From NCBI GenBank assembly GCA_947627285.1, contig CANQVL010000005.1, positions 1-64,000 of the forward strand: 64,000 nt of DNA. Reading direction: 5' to 3'. Position 1 is the stretch's first letter; every line of letters begins with the position of its first letter. The DNA is from an uncultured Oscillospiraceae bacterium. GTDB lineage: Bacteria; Bacillota; Clostridia; Oscillospirales; Oscillospiraceae. The notes under the pieces were generated by a model that was not told the origin of the DNA, ran no database searches, and saw only the letters and a program-made list of their open reading frames with translations. This document shows, one piece after another, positions 27,196-34,621 of this stretch. The translations under genes and the position numbers were made by a program.

Positions 27196-27224
27196 AATAT
27201 ACAAAATATTATTCCGGTTGTCAA
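27196..27224 (-). promoter_or_regulatory. Promoter of the potA-potB-potCD operon
   Basis: On the minus strand: TTGACA (27224-27219), exactly 17 nt, TATATT (27201-27196). It starts 11 nt past the stop codon of the preceding gene, and transcription should begin a few bases before the leader hairpin. Confidence 0.8.
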
Positions 27225-27234
27225 TATGATTTTT

Positions 27235-28194
27235 TCACATTGGGAATAATTTTTCGACAAATTCCGGGCGGGGCACCTGAAATTCCCTGCCCGCGAGGTA
27301 ATTGAGTATTCCGGCGTCGGTTTTGAAGGAGAAACGAAGCTTATATGAGCATAGCGCCTGACCGGGGATTCCGAGCTCCCGGGCGGTCTTGTCCGTGCCG
27401 TACTTGCCGTCGCCCACGAGGGGGTGACCGGCTGCGGCGAACTGGGCGCGGATTTGGTGGGTCCTGCCCGTGAGGAGCTCACATTCCACCAGGCAGACGC
27501 CGTTTTTGAAGTCCAGGGTCTTGTATTTTGTCACGGCGGAGCGGGCGCCGGGCTCGGGCTTCTGGCGGACGTAGACGCGGTTTTGCTTTGTGTCCTTGAA
27601 GATGAAGCCGGTGAGCGTCCCGGAGGGGGGGACCATTTTCCCGTGGACGGCGGCGAGGTAGAGCTTGTCGATCTCCCGAAGCCGTATTTTTTCGTCCAGG
27701 ACGCGCAGTGCGGGGGCGGTTTTGGCGGCGATGACAAGCCCCTGGGTGTTCCGGTCGATGCGGTTGCACAGGGCGGGGGAGAAGGAGCTTTCCGATTTTG
27801 GGTCCCACTCGCCCTTGCCGTAAAGGTATGCCTTTATGTTGGAGATGAGGGTGTTGTACTCCCCGGCGTCTCCCGCGTGGCACAGGACGCCTGCGGGCTT
27901 GTCGGCGAGGAGGAGGTTTTCGTCCTCGTATACCACGTTCACCCGCGGCGTAGTTATCCTCAGCCAGGAGTTTTCGTCGGTGGGGCGGTCGAAAAACTCG
28001 TCGTTTACGTACATCTGCACCGTGTCGCCCGGCTCAAGGCGCTGCTCGCGCTTTCCGCCCCTGCCGTTGACCTTTACGCGCTTGAGGCGGATATATTTTT
28101 GCAGCAGTGCCTCTGGGAGAAGGGGCGCTGCCTTTCCCGCGAAGCGGTCAAGGCGCTGGCCCGCGTCATTTTCGTTTATGAGAAATTCCTTCAT
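27235..28194 (-). CDS. RluC/RluD-family RNA pseudouridine synthase
   Basis: A 319-residue enzyme that isomerises uridine in structured RNA, probably 23S rRNA. The N-terminal S4 RNA-binding domain (about 12-60, QKYIRLKRVKVNG) is followed by the catalytic domain. D147 in NRIDRNTQGLVIAAK is the catalytic aspartate, and ELLTGRTHQIRAQFAAAGHPLVGD is the other family signature. Start lies 5 nt after the DegV stop, so both are one operon. Which uridine is modified cannot be read from sequence. Confidence 0.92.
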   Translation of the reverse strand: MKEFLINENDAGQRLDRFAGKAAPLLPEALLQKYIRLKRVKVNGRGGKREQRLEPGDTVQMYVNDEFFDRPTDENSWLRITTPRVNVVYEDENLLLADKPAGVLCHAGDAGEYNTLISNIKAYLYGKGEWDPKSESSFSPALCNRIDRNTQGLVIAAKTAPALRVLDEKIRLREIDKLYLAAVHGKMVPPSGTLTGFIFKDTKQNRVYVRQKPEPGARSAVTKYKTLDFKNGVCLVECELLTGRTHQIRAQFAAAGHPLVGDGKYGTDKTARELGIPGQALCSYKLRFSFKTDAGILNYLAGREFQVPRPEFVEKLFPM

Positions 28195-28199
28195 TCAAG

Positions 28200-29099
28200 T
28201 CAGTAGGACAGGTCCGCCTTCCTCACGATGCCGAAGCCCAGGGGATAGGGACCGGTGTGGACGGAGATGGCGGCGCCGATGTGGTAGATGGGAAGCTCCT
28301 GGTCGTGCCCGATGGAGGCGAGGTACTCGCGTATCTTGTCGCGGAAGACCTCGCCCTCGGGCAGGTCGTAGCCGTAGCCGATGGCGGCGACGTACTCGTC
28401 GGGGCTCTTAAAGGTCTCGGTGACGTATTTCACCACCAGCTTGCCCACCATGTCCATGGACTTTTTGCGGGAGCGGGTGATGCCGGAGGGGAAGATCTCC
28501 CCCTCCTTCAGGGTTATGAGGGGACGGATGCCCAAAAGCGCGCCTGCCACGCCCGCCAGCTTGCCTATCCTGCCGCCGGCGCGGAGATAGTCGAGACTGC
28601 CCACGGTGAAGAGTATGCGCCCGGAGGGGAGAATGTCCCGAAGGCGCTTTACGGACTCCTCAAAGCCGAAGCCCGCGTCCCGCAGCTTGCAAAGCTCAAG
28701 GACGACGATGCCCTGGAGGACAGTGTCAACGGTGGAGTCGATGACCTCCACCCTGCGCTCCGGGTACTCGTCCAGCAGGAGTTTTTTCGCCGCCATCGCC
28801 ACGTCATAGCAGGAGGAGAATTTGCGGGTTATGGTGAGGCAGATTATGTCCTCGCCCGCCTTTGCCGCCTCCTCAAACGCCTCCAGGAAGTCGGAGGTGG
28901 GGGGCATGGAGCTCTTGGGGAATTTGCCGGGGTTATCAACCATCCACTTGTAAAAGTCGGACTTGGAGATCTCCACGTTTTCCTTGATGTAGTTTTTTTC
29001 GTCCATGGTCACGTAGAAGGGGACTACACGGATCCCCTTCTCCCGCGCCAGCTCCTCGGGAAGGTCGCAGGAGCCGTCGGAGATTATTCTGTAAGCCAT
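28200..29099 (-). CDS. DegV family fatty-acid-binding protein
   Basis: A 299-residue protein of the DegV (EDD) family. The N-terminus YRIISDGSCDLPEEL, the KSSMPPTSDFLEAF segment, ITRKFSSCYD and the C-terminal VHTGPYPLGFGIV are characteristic. DegV proteins bind fatty acids and, as FakB, present them to the kinase FakA for phospholipid synthesis; no fakA is in the window, so the acyl-delivery role is inferred from the family. It precedes the pseudouridine synthase in one operon. Confidence 0.92.
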   Translation of the reverse strand: MAYRIISDGSCDLPEELAREKGIRVVPFYVTMDEKNYIKENVEISKSDFYKWMVDNPGKFPKSSMPPTSDFLEAFEEAAKAGEDIICLTITRKFSSCYDVAMAAKKLLLDEYPERRVEVIDSTVDTVLQGIVVLELCKLRDAGFGFEESVKRLRDILPSGRILFTVGSLDYLRAGGRIGKLAGVAGALLGIRPLITLKEGEIFPSGITRSRKKSMDMVGKLVVKYVTETFKSPDEYVAAIGYGYDLPEGEVFRDKIREYLASIGHDQELPIYHIGAAISVHTGPYPLGFGIVRKADLSY

Positions 29100-29236
29100 A
29101 AAATACCTCCATTATCCGTACATGATGTCATTTTTACAAATACAATAATACACCAAAATCCTCCGCATGGCAATAGGCAGGATTTGGCGCTCATGTGGAA
29201 TTGTTGCGTACAGATTTTGAGGATGTGTCGGGTTTA

Positions 29237-29413
29237 TTCTTCCAAAAGGGCTTTGCCCTTTTGGAAGAAGGGGGGACGTGCGAAAAAATTTTCGGAAATG
29301 TCTGCGGACATTTCCGGAAATTTTTTCTGCTGTCGCACTGCGCGCGCCGCCGTAGGCGGCACACTTGCAAAACATAAGGTGATTTTTCCGACGTACATGC
29401 CTCCGGAAAAATA
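29237..29413 (+). repeat. Structured intergenic element, copy A
   Basis: Hairpin 1 is TTCTTCCAAAAGGGC (29237-29251), TTT, GCCCTTTTGGAAGAA (29255-29269). The block GACGTGCG follows. Hairpin 2 has arms 29283-29302 and 29307-29326 (20 bp, one G-T) with loop TGCG. Then come CTGCTGTCGC and CTGCGCGCGC, a small GCCGCC/GGCGGC hairpin (29346-29360), CACACTTG, and a constant 3' hairpin ATTTTTCCG (29382-29390) / CGGAAAAAT (29404-29412). It reads on the plus strand although both flanking genes are on the minus strand. This copy lacks the middle module of about 200 nt found in copies B and C. Confidence 0.85.
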
Positions 29414-29447
29414 TTTGATTAAGGGTTTTTGCCGACCGGAAAATTTT

Positions 29448-29475
29448 CGCCGCCCGTAATTTTTTACGGGCGGCG
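29448..29475 (-). terminator. Terminator of the DtxR-like gene
   Basis: CGCCGCCCGTAA (29448-29459) pairs with TTACGGGCGGCG (29464-29475); read on the minus strand the stem is followed by AAAATTTT. It lies just after the stop of the regulator gene. Confidence 0.7.
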
Positions 29476-29482
29476 AGGGGGG

Positions 29483-29863
29483 TCAGGGCTTCAGGTGGGA
29501 GTCGTAGTATTGGCGGAGCTTTGAGAAGGTTTCGGCGCTGATGTCGTGCTCTATTTTGCACGCCTCGCGGGCGGCGGTCTCGGGCTCGACGCCCAGGGCC
29601 TTGAGCATGTCCGTCAAAAGGACGTGGCGCTCGTAGATCCTCTCGGCGACCTCGCGCCCCAAGGGGGTGAGGTGGATGTCCCGGCGCTCGTCCACGTCGA
29701 TGTAGCCGGATTCGCGGAGCCTGCGCATGGCGATGGAGATGGTGGGCTTTGAGAAGCCCATCTCGGTGGCGATGTCGATGGAGCGGACGTACCCCATGCG
29801 GTTTTCCAGCATAAGTATTGTTTCAAGGTAGTCCTCGCCGGATTCGTGGATCTCCAATGCCAT
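29483..29863 (-). CDS. DtxR/MntR family metal-dependent regulator
   Basis: A 126-residue regulator: winged helix (about 1-65, SIDIATEMGFSKPTISIAMRRLRESGYI) and a dimerisation/metal domain (66-126) with the ligand-rich ERHVLLTDMLKALG and ACKIEHDIS. There is no SH3-like domain, which matches the short MntR type (manganese sensing) rather than iron-sensing DtxR or IdeR. No metal transporter is adjacent, so its targets lie elsewhere. The ribosome site AAGGAG is close (3 nt) to the ATG. Confidence 0.9.
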   Translation of the reverse strand: MALEIHESGEDYLETILMLENRMGYVRSIDIATEMGFSKPTISIAMRRLRESGYIDVDERRDIHLTPLGREVAERIYERHVLLTDMLKALGVEPETAAREACKIEHDISAETFSKLRQYYDSHLKP

Positions 29864-29889
29864 CCACTCCTTTTGCCAAAATTCGGGGT

Positions 29890-29924
29890 TTAAGCTGACG
29901 CGGGTTCGGCTCCCGTCAGCTTAA
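29890..29924 (-). terminator. Hairpin overlapping a stop codon
   Basis: TTAAGCTGACG (29890-29900) pairs with CGTCAGCTTAA (29914-29924). The outer end overlaps the stop codon of the P-loop gene at 29921. The T-run on the minus strand is poor, so it may be a partial terminator before the DtxR-like gene. Its core resembles the hairpin at 22931-22967. Confidence 0.5.
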
Positions 29925-30331
29925 AAATACCTCTTGATCCCTTCGGTGGCGGAGGACTCGTCGGCGCTGATGGTCATGGTGAACTTGACGCCCTCCCGGT
30001 TGGAGAAGCTGTCGCACCACGCCAGGAACTCCTCGGCCTCGTTGAGGGATTCGGTGCCCGCCAGCTTAAAAAGGCCGTCCATGAAGATGTGGGTAATATC
30101 GTAATTGCCGGCGCGCAGTCCGCTGAGGAAGCCCTTGAGGGCTGTGTAGCCGGCAAGCTTGTAATCCGAAAGCCTGATGAGGCGGACGCTCATGGGGACG
30201 TCGTAGCGGAGCGCCGCGTCGCGCTCGATACAGACGACATTTCCGTGCTCCTCTTCGGAAGCCTTGCGTACAAGCTCCAGAAGCTGCTTTGTTTTTCCGT
30301 GACCCTTCAGTCCCATTATGACCTTAACCAT
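29921..30331 (-). CDS. Small P-loop protein of unknown function
   Basis: A 136-residue protein starting VKVIMGLKGHGKTKQLLELV, where GLKGHGKT is a Walker A motif, with a plausible Walker B strand HIFMDG near residue 85. The sequence has no membrane segment and no recognisable second domain. Such minimal P-loop proteins occur in Clostridia with no assigned role. ATG 30331 is chosen because AAAGGAG lies 8 nt upstream; longer in-frame starts up to 30430 lie across the promoter at 30387-30415. It may be co-transcribed with the DtxR-like gene downstream. Confidence 0.75.
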   Translation of the reverse strand: MVKVIMGLKGHGKTKQLLELVRKASEEEHGNVVCIERDAALRYDVPMSVRLIRLSDYKLAGYTALKGFLSGLRAGNYDITHIFMDGLFKLAGTESLNEAEEFLAWCDSFSNREGVKFTMTISADESSATEGIKRYF

Positions 30332-30386
30332 AGGGAACACTCCTTTCAGTTTTGGGGTGAGGACAGAGCTGCTGCCTGTCATTGGT

Positions 30387-30415
30387 ATTTTACCATCTTT
30401 CCGGCGGTGATTCAA
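30387..30415 (-). promoter_or_regulatory. Promoter of the P-loop gene
   Basis: On the minus strand: TTGAAT (30415-30410), 17 nt, TAAAAT (30392-30387), 56 nt before the ATG at 30331. Confidence 0.75.
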
Positions 30416-30501
30416 CAGGAATTTTCGCAATTCAGAAAAATTTTATTTTTTCAGGAAAAAGCGGGGTAACAAGCGGTCACGGAGATGAATATTATGTTGT
30501 A

Positions 30502-30515
30502 GGCTCATATGAGCC
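30502..30515 (+). promoter_or_regulatory. 14-bp palindrome beside the ribosome site
   Basis: GGCTCATATGAGCC is a perfect palindrome ending 1 nt before AAGGAGG (30517-30523) of the collagen-like gene. It could be an operator or a translation-modulating hairpin. Confidence 0.45.
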
Positions 30516-30529
30516 CAAGGAGGATTTGG

Positions 30530-31492
30530 ATGAAAGCATCTGATTTATTTGACGCCAATGAGCCCTGCGGAGGGCAGGGAGCCGGAGGCTGCGGGGGAAC
30601 CGTGATAAACTGCGGCGGCTGTATGCCGCCGTGTCCGGGTACTCCCACCGTGTGTCCCGGACCCAGGGGACCCCAGGGCATACCCGGTCCCGTCGGTCCC
30701 ACCGGTCCCCAGGGTCCCCAGGGACCTCAGGGTGAGACGGGTCCCCAGGGACCTCAGGGACCCGCCGGTCCCACGGGGGCGATGGGCGCGACAGGCGCTA
30801 CGGGGCCCATAGGTCCCCAGGGACCTCAGGGTCCCGTGGGCGCTACGGGAGCCACGGGAGCGACGGGTCCCGCCGGTCCTGCCGGAGCCGCGGCGACGAT
30901 AGAGATCGGCACCGTGACCACGGGAGCCCCCGGCACGCCGGCGAGCGTGACCAACACGGGCACGGACACGGACGCCATATTGAACTTCGTGATCCCTCAG
31001 GGCGCGACGGGTCCCCAGGGTCCCGCGGGTCCTGCCGGAGCTACGGGACCTCAGGGACCGGCGGGGACTCCGGCGGTCACGGGGTACGCGGATTTTTACG
31101 CACTTATGCCGACCGATAACGCCGCGGTCATAGCTCCCGGAGCGGATGTGGCATTCCCCAACTCAGGTCCCAGCACCGGCAGTATCACCGCCGCGTCTGA
31201 CACCTCTTTCACCGTAGTGGACGCGGGGACGTACCTGGTGGTCTTCCAGGTGCCCATTACCCAGACGGGACAGCTCCAGCTTGCCGTCAACGGGGCGGGC
31301 GTGGCTTCCACCGTGGCGGGCAGGAACGCCACTTCTGACCAGATAGTGGGAATGAGCGTGCAGACGCTCTCCGCCGGCGACACCGTCGCCGTCAGGAACC
31401 CCACCGGCAACACCGGTTCTCTGACCGTGACGCAAAGCGCCGGAGGCAACGCCCCCGGCTCCGCGCACCTGATATTCGTTAGACTTGCGTAA
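30530..31492 (+). CDS. Collagen-like spore-surface (BclA-type) protein
   Basis: A 320-residue protein. A Cys- and Gly-rich head (about 1-45, six Cys) leads into Gly-X-Y repeats rich in GPQGPQ and GATGAT (about 46-125). A short non-collagen insert ([19 protein letters not shown]) interrupts them, a second short Gly-X-Y block follows, and the C-terminal domain of about 135 residues resembles the jelly-roll BclA C-terminal domain ([24 protein letters not shown] at the end). This layout is typical of exosporium hair filaments. There is no signal peptide, as for exosporium proteins made in the mother cell. ATG 30530 has AAGGAGG 6 nt upstream. Mother-cell sigma control is inferred. Confidence 0.88.
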   Translation: MKASDLFDANEPCGGQGAGGCGGTVINCGGCMPPCPGTPTVCPGPRGPQGIPGPVGPTGPQGPQGPQGETGPQGPQGPAGPTGAMGATGATGPIGPQGPQGPVGATGATGATGPAGPAGAAATIEIGTVTTGAPGTPASVTNTGTDTDAILNFVIPQGATGPQGPAGPAGATGPQGPAGTPAVTGYADFYALMPTDNAAVIAPGADVAFPNSGPSTGSITAASDTSFTVVDAGTYLVVFQVPITQTGQLQLAVNGAGVASTVAGRNATSDQIVGMSVQTLSAGDTVAVRNPTGNTGSLTVTQSAGGNAPGSAHLIFVRLA

Positions 31493-31498
31493 AAAAAC

Positions 31499-31878
31499 TG
31501 CCCCAAAAGGGCTGTGCCCTTTTGGGGCAAAGGGGAACGTGCGGAAAACCCTCACGAAAGGTCTGCGGACCTTTCGTGAGGGTTTTCCTGCTGTCGCGCT
31601 GCGCGCGCTCGTCGTCGCTGAAGTCGCTTAACCTCGCCTCCTCGTCCTCACTGGCGTCACTTAACCTCGGGCTCCCGTTGGTCGCCCTCAGGCGTTGACG
31701 CCGCTCGTCCTCTCCCCAACAGGCTTTCGCCTGTCGGGGTCCCCCGATGGCAGGGCTCAGGCGCAGACTTCGCTCCTCCTCTCCCCACGCAATCATGATT
31801 GCGTGGGGACCCCAAAAAGGGTCACACACTTGCGCGACAAGAGGTGATTTTTCCGACGTACATGCCGCCGGAAAAATA
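31499..31878 (+). repeat. Structured intergenic element, copy B
   Basis: Hairpin 1: TGCCCCAAAAGGGC (31499-31512), TGT, GCCCTTTTGGGGCA (31516-31529). Block AGGGGAACGTGCG. Hairpin 2: arms 31543-31563 and 31568-31588, a perfect 21 bp around TGCG. Block CTGCTGTCGC then CTGCGCGCGC. The middle module has a 33-nt tandem repeat (31608-31640 and 31641-31673), a CCCC/GGGG hairpin at 31714-31739 and a perfect 28-nt palindrome at 31782-31809. Then CACACTTG and the constant 3' hairpin (31847-31855 / 31869-31877). It fills the gap between two convergent genes; nothing else is seen there. Confidence 0.88.
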
Positions 31879-31907
31879 TTTAATTTTGAATTTTTCGGTA
31901 GTTTAAG

Positions 31908-33935
31908 CTAATTATATAATTTATTTGTGTCGTCTACGTCCCCGGTAATTGAGTCCTTCCAATCCGACGGGGTGGTGCGGAGGGAGATGTTGCAGCGGTA
32001 GGTGCCGGCGGGGGCGGTGAGGGGGTTGTCGCGGAAGATGAAGTTCTGCTGCTCGTTGTCAACGGAGACACAGCCGGTGACAACGAGCTTGCCGGGGTTA
32101 AAGTTGTCGGAGAAGCCCGCCATGATGTTTTGGAAGGCGACGCAGTTCTCCATGACGTGTCCCACGGGCAGGCCCTCGCCGCCCGCCTTGAAGCCGTTTC
32201 CGCCGCCGCCCCCGCGAATGACGTGGGAGGGGTCGGTGGGGTCGGTCCATATCCCGTTGCGGTACGCCGCGCAGCCGCGCATGGTCACCGGGGAGTTCCT
32301 GCCGTTTTCCACCTTGTTGTAGAGGTCAAAGCCGTCGTCCACGTTGTCGTGGGCGACACAGCTTTCAAAGACGTTGCCGGGTCCCACGCCCACCTTGGCG
32401 GCAAAGCCGTCGGCGTTCATGTGCTTGGGGTCCAGATTGCCGAAGCTCTCGCAGAAGCTCACCAGATTGTGGCTGGGCCAGGCGAAGTTGAAGCCCGCGG
32501 GCTGACCGCGTCCTATCATGAGCCCCGTCTCGTCGCAGTCGTGGAAGACGCACCTGTCCACCAGGTTGAAGCTGCCCAGGATCAGACAGCGGGTCTTGGT
32601 GAACTCAAGCCCGGTGACGCGCCAGAAGCAGGAATCAAGCCACAGCCCGCCCAGTATCCTCACACTCGCGCCGGGTGCGGGGGCGACGGTCTTGACCGCG
32701 CCCTCAGCGCCGGACAGGTCGCGGGTGAGCTTCAGCGCCTCCGGGTACTCGCCGTCCGTCAAATACACCGTGCCGCCCTGGGCGACTCGCCGGAGCGCGG
32801 AGGTGAGGGAGAGAGGGGACGCCTCGGTGCCGGCGGCGTCGTCACGCCCGTCAGGGGCGGCGTAGAGCTCGACGGAGGACCCGGGCGCTTCGCGGTGATT
32901 CACCGTGAAGATCTCGGTGAGGGCGTTCCCTCCGAAGCGGTAACGGCAGTCGAAGGTGTTTTCGCCGGGGCGGAGGGAGACGGAGAGGGACGCCGGCCTT
33001 TCCTCGGTCAGGGTGAGACTGCCGGCGGGCACGCCGTTTAGCGTTATGTAAACCTCGCCGTCCTCGTTGCCCTGGAGGGTGAGGGTGTAGGCGCTGACGG
33101 AGGAGACGGCGCCGGAGCGCAGGAGCAGCGTGGGCTTTACGCTGTCGTTTACAGGCACCCAGAGCCTGGGCGGCTCCTTGGGGGCGGTGTAGTCCGTGAT
33201 CTCAAGGTCGATGTCCTCGTACCTCACCTGGGCGTTGCGGGAGGCGAAGAGGCCAACGTACATATTCTCCGGGTCCTGCTGCTCCATAAGGTTCGGCGGG
33301 CAGTCGGGGACGTACCAGCGGTCGCTCATTTCGCCGTCGGTCATTTGGGCGGCGACGAAGAAGCCCTTTTCGTCCCTGCCTATCTGCATTTTTACCCCGT
33401 CGCCGCCGGTGACGATCTTTGTCTCAAAGGGCAGGTCCAGGTGGTCCAGCGTCACACCCACCAGCTCGCCGGGGTCGTATACGCCGCGCCTGCGGGTGAC
33501 GCGAAGGACGTTTTCGTTCCGGTCGCCGGCGAAAAGGCCTATGTAGACCATATTTGACGGCGCGGGTATCTCCTGAAAGGAGGGGTCGTAGGGGTCGCGG
33601 CGGGCAGGCCCCACGGTGTCCCGGACCATGAGCCCGAAGCCGCACTGCTGGGGCGTGTCGGAGGTACCCTCCCGCCCGTAGTTTTCCAGGAACACCCGGG
33701 CTGTGAGGACAAAGCCCTGCTTTTTCGGGTCGAGGCGGGTGAAGTAGTAGAGGAGCCCGTCGTGGCCGCCGGTTATCTTTCCGCCGCGGCTCTCAAGGGT
33801 CACGGAGCCGTCCGGGGCGACGCGCGCCTCGTGGAGCCCTATCTTGCCGGCGTACCGGGGCAGGAGAAGGGTGGAGGTAAAATTGAGGTCGGTGGACTGC
33901 CCGAATACACGGGCCTCCCATTGGGTATTGCTCAT
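31908..33935 (-). CDS. PL9-like right-handed beta-helix protein
   Basis: A 675-residue protein in two parts. Residues 1 to about 260 form a beta-rich, jelly-roll-like region with two similar segments (MVYIGLFAGDRNENVLRV and MYVGLFASRNAQVRYEDI). A linker strand domain and then, from about 360, a right-handed parallel beta helix follow, with polysaccharide-lyase-9 hallmarks: CVFHDCDETGLMIGRGQP, NADGFAAKVGVGPGNVFESC, DDGFDLYNKVENG and GNGFKAGGEGLPVGHVMENC. PL9 enzymes cleave pectate or similar acidic glycans. No signal peptide is seen, which is odd for a lyase; a spore-coat or intracellular role is possible. ATG 33935 is preferred to GTG 33944, which lies 1-2 nt after AGGAGA. Confidence 0.8.
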   Translation of the reverse strand: MSNTQWEARVFGQSTDLNFTSTLLLPRYAGKIGLHEARVAPDGSVTLESRGGKITGGHDGLLYYFTRLDPKKQGFVLTARVFLENYGREGTSDTPQQCGFGLMVRDTVGPARRDPYDPSFQEIPAPSNMVYIGLFAGDRNENVLRVTRRRGVYDPGELVGVTLDHLDLPFETKIVTGGDGVKMQIGRDEKGFFVAAQMTDGEMSDRWYVPDCPPNLMEQQDPENMYVGLFASRNAQVRYEDIDLEITDYTAPKEPPRLWVPVNDSVKPTLLLRSGAVSSVSAYTLTLQGNEDGEVYITLNGVPAGSLTLTEERPASLSVSLRPGENTFDCRYRFGGNALTEIFTVNHREAPGSSVELYAAPDGRDDAAGTEASPLSLTSALRRVAQGGTVYLTDGEYPEALKLTRDLSGAEGAVKTVAPAPGASVRILGGLWLDSCFWRVTGLEFTKTRCLILGSFNLVDRCVFHDCDETGLMIGRGQPAGFNFAWPSHNLVSFCESFGNLDPKHMNADGFAAKVGVGPGNVFESCVAHDNVDDGFDLYNKVENGRNSPVTMRGCAAYRNGIWTDPTDPSHVIRGGGGGNGFKAGGEGLPVGHVMENCVAFQNIMAGFSDNFNPGKLVVTGCVSVDNEQQNFIFRDNPLTAPAGTYRCNISLRTTPSDWKDSITGDVDDTNKLYN

Positions 33936-34016
33936 ATCTGTCACTCTCCTATATATTTTTTCGCTTTGGCGCTTTAACGGCAGGCTATGTACGGACCGGC
34001 GGACCGGTCCGTCGGG

Positions 34017-34175
34017 TCAAAGACCCAGGGAATCCGAGACGTTTTCGATGATGTGTCCCGCGGTCTTGAGGAATTTTCCCGCGGCGGAGACACGCTTTTT
34101 CGGCATGGCGGCGATGGCGCCCACCGCGCCGCCGGCTATCATGCCTATGGCAATTCCCTTGGCAAATTCGGTCAT
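34017..34175 (-). CDS. 52-residue membrane protein, YtxH-like
   Basis: A short open frame with a good GGGAGG site 8 nt before its ATG. It has a glycine-rich hydrophobic segment (IAIGMIAGGAVGAIAAM, residues 8-24) followed by a basic, amphipathic tail (PKKRVSAAGKFLKTAGHIIE). The pattern resembles small YtxH-type envelope proteins. It lies in the same direction as DUF1284, birA and ylbJ and may be the end of that operon. Function unknown. Confidence 0.7.
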   Translation of the reverse strand: MTEFAKGIAIGMIAGGAVGAIAAMPKKRVSAAGKFLKTAGHIIENVSDSLGL

Positions 34176-34234
34176 TGTAAAGCCTCCCTTTTTTTTATTC
34201 GTCTATAGCTTTCCGCAAAAGGGAGATTTTTTTC

Positions 34235-34621
34235 TTATAAAATATTGGTATCAGTGTTGAGGCAGAGCCCGTACCACTCGCAGGAGGAGCAAATTTCGGG
34301 AAATTTTTCGGTTCCGAATATCTCCCGCCGAGCCATTTCGGAGAGCCTGTCCCAGGGGAGGACGCCGCCCGCGGAAAGGGAGAGGGCGGAGAGAACGCCG
34401 GAGTCCATGGCCTCCACCTTTTCCGGGGTGGAGCAGCTGCCGCGTATGTTGTTGGGGCACGCCGCGCACAGGTCGTCACAGCCGGACACGAGCTCCACGG
34501 GCGTTTCGGGACGGTCACGAAGGGTGTTGACGGTTCCCGTCATGTGGGCGGTGAATTTTTCATCGTAGCCGTGACCGGTGAATTTCTGTATGCAAAGGGC
34601 GTGATGGGGCCTCAGCTTCAT
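34235..34621 (-). CDS. DUF1284 family cysteine-rich protein
   Basis: A 128-residue protein with the DUF1284 pattern: KLRPHHALCIQKFTGHGY at the N-terminus, CDDLCAACPNN in the middle and ICSSCEWYGLC near the end. About nine cysteines and paired histidines suggest iron-sulfur or zinc binding. The family has no established function. Start overlaps birA by 4 nt, so it is translationally coupled to it. Confidence 0.88.
   Translation of the reverse strand: MKLRPHHALCIQKFTGHGYDEKFTAHMTGTVNTLRDRPETPVELVSGCDDLCAACPNNIRGSCSTPEKVEAMDSGVLSALSLSAGGVLPWDRLSEMARREIFGTEKFPEICSSCEWYGLCLNTDTNIL

Noticed and set aside
30640-30900. Repeat-rich DNA that could be taken for a CRISPR-like or satellite array
   Set aside because: The repetition is the Gly-X-Y coding pattern of the collagen-like gene, in frame throughout; there are no unique spacers of constant length.
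31479-31829. Minus-strand open frame of 116 codons across element copy B, with similar peptide in copy C (62310-62543)
   Set aside because: The shared peptide comes from the shared DNA module and palindrome. There is no ribosome site, copy A lacks the region, and the hairpin structure explains the conservation better than coding does.
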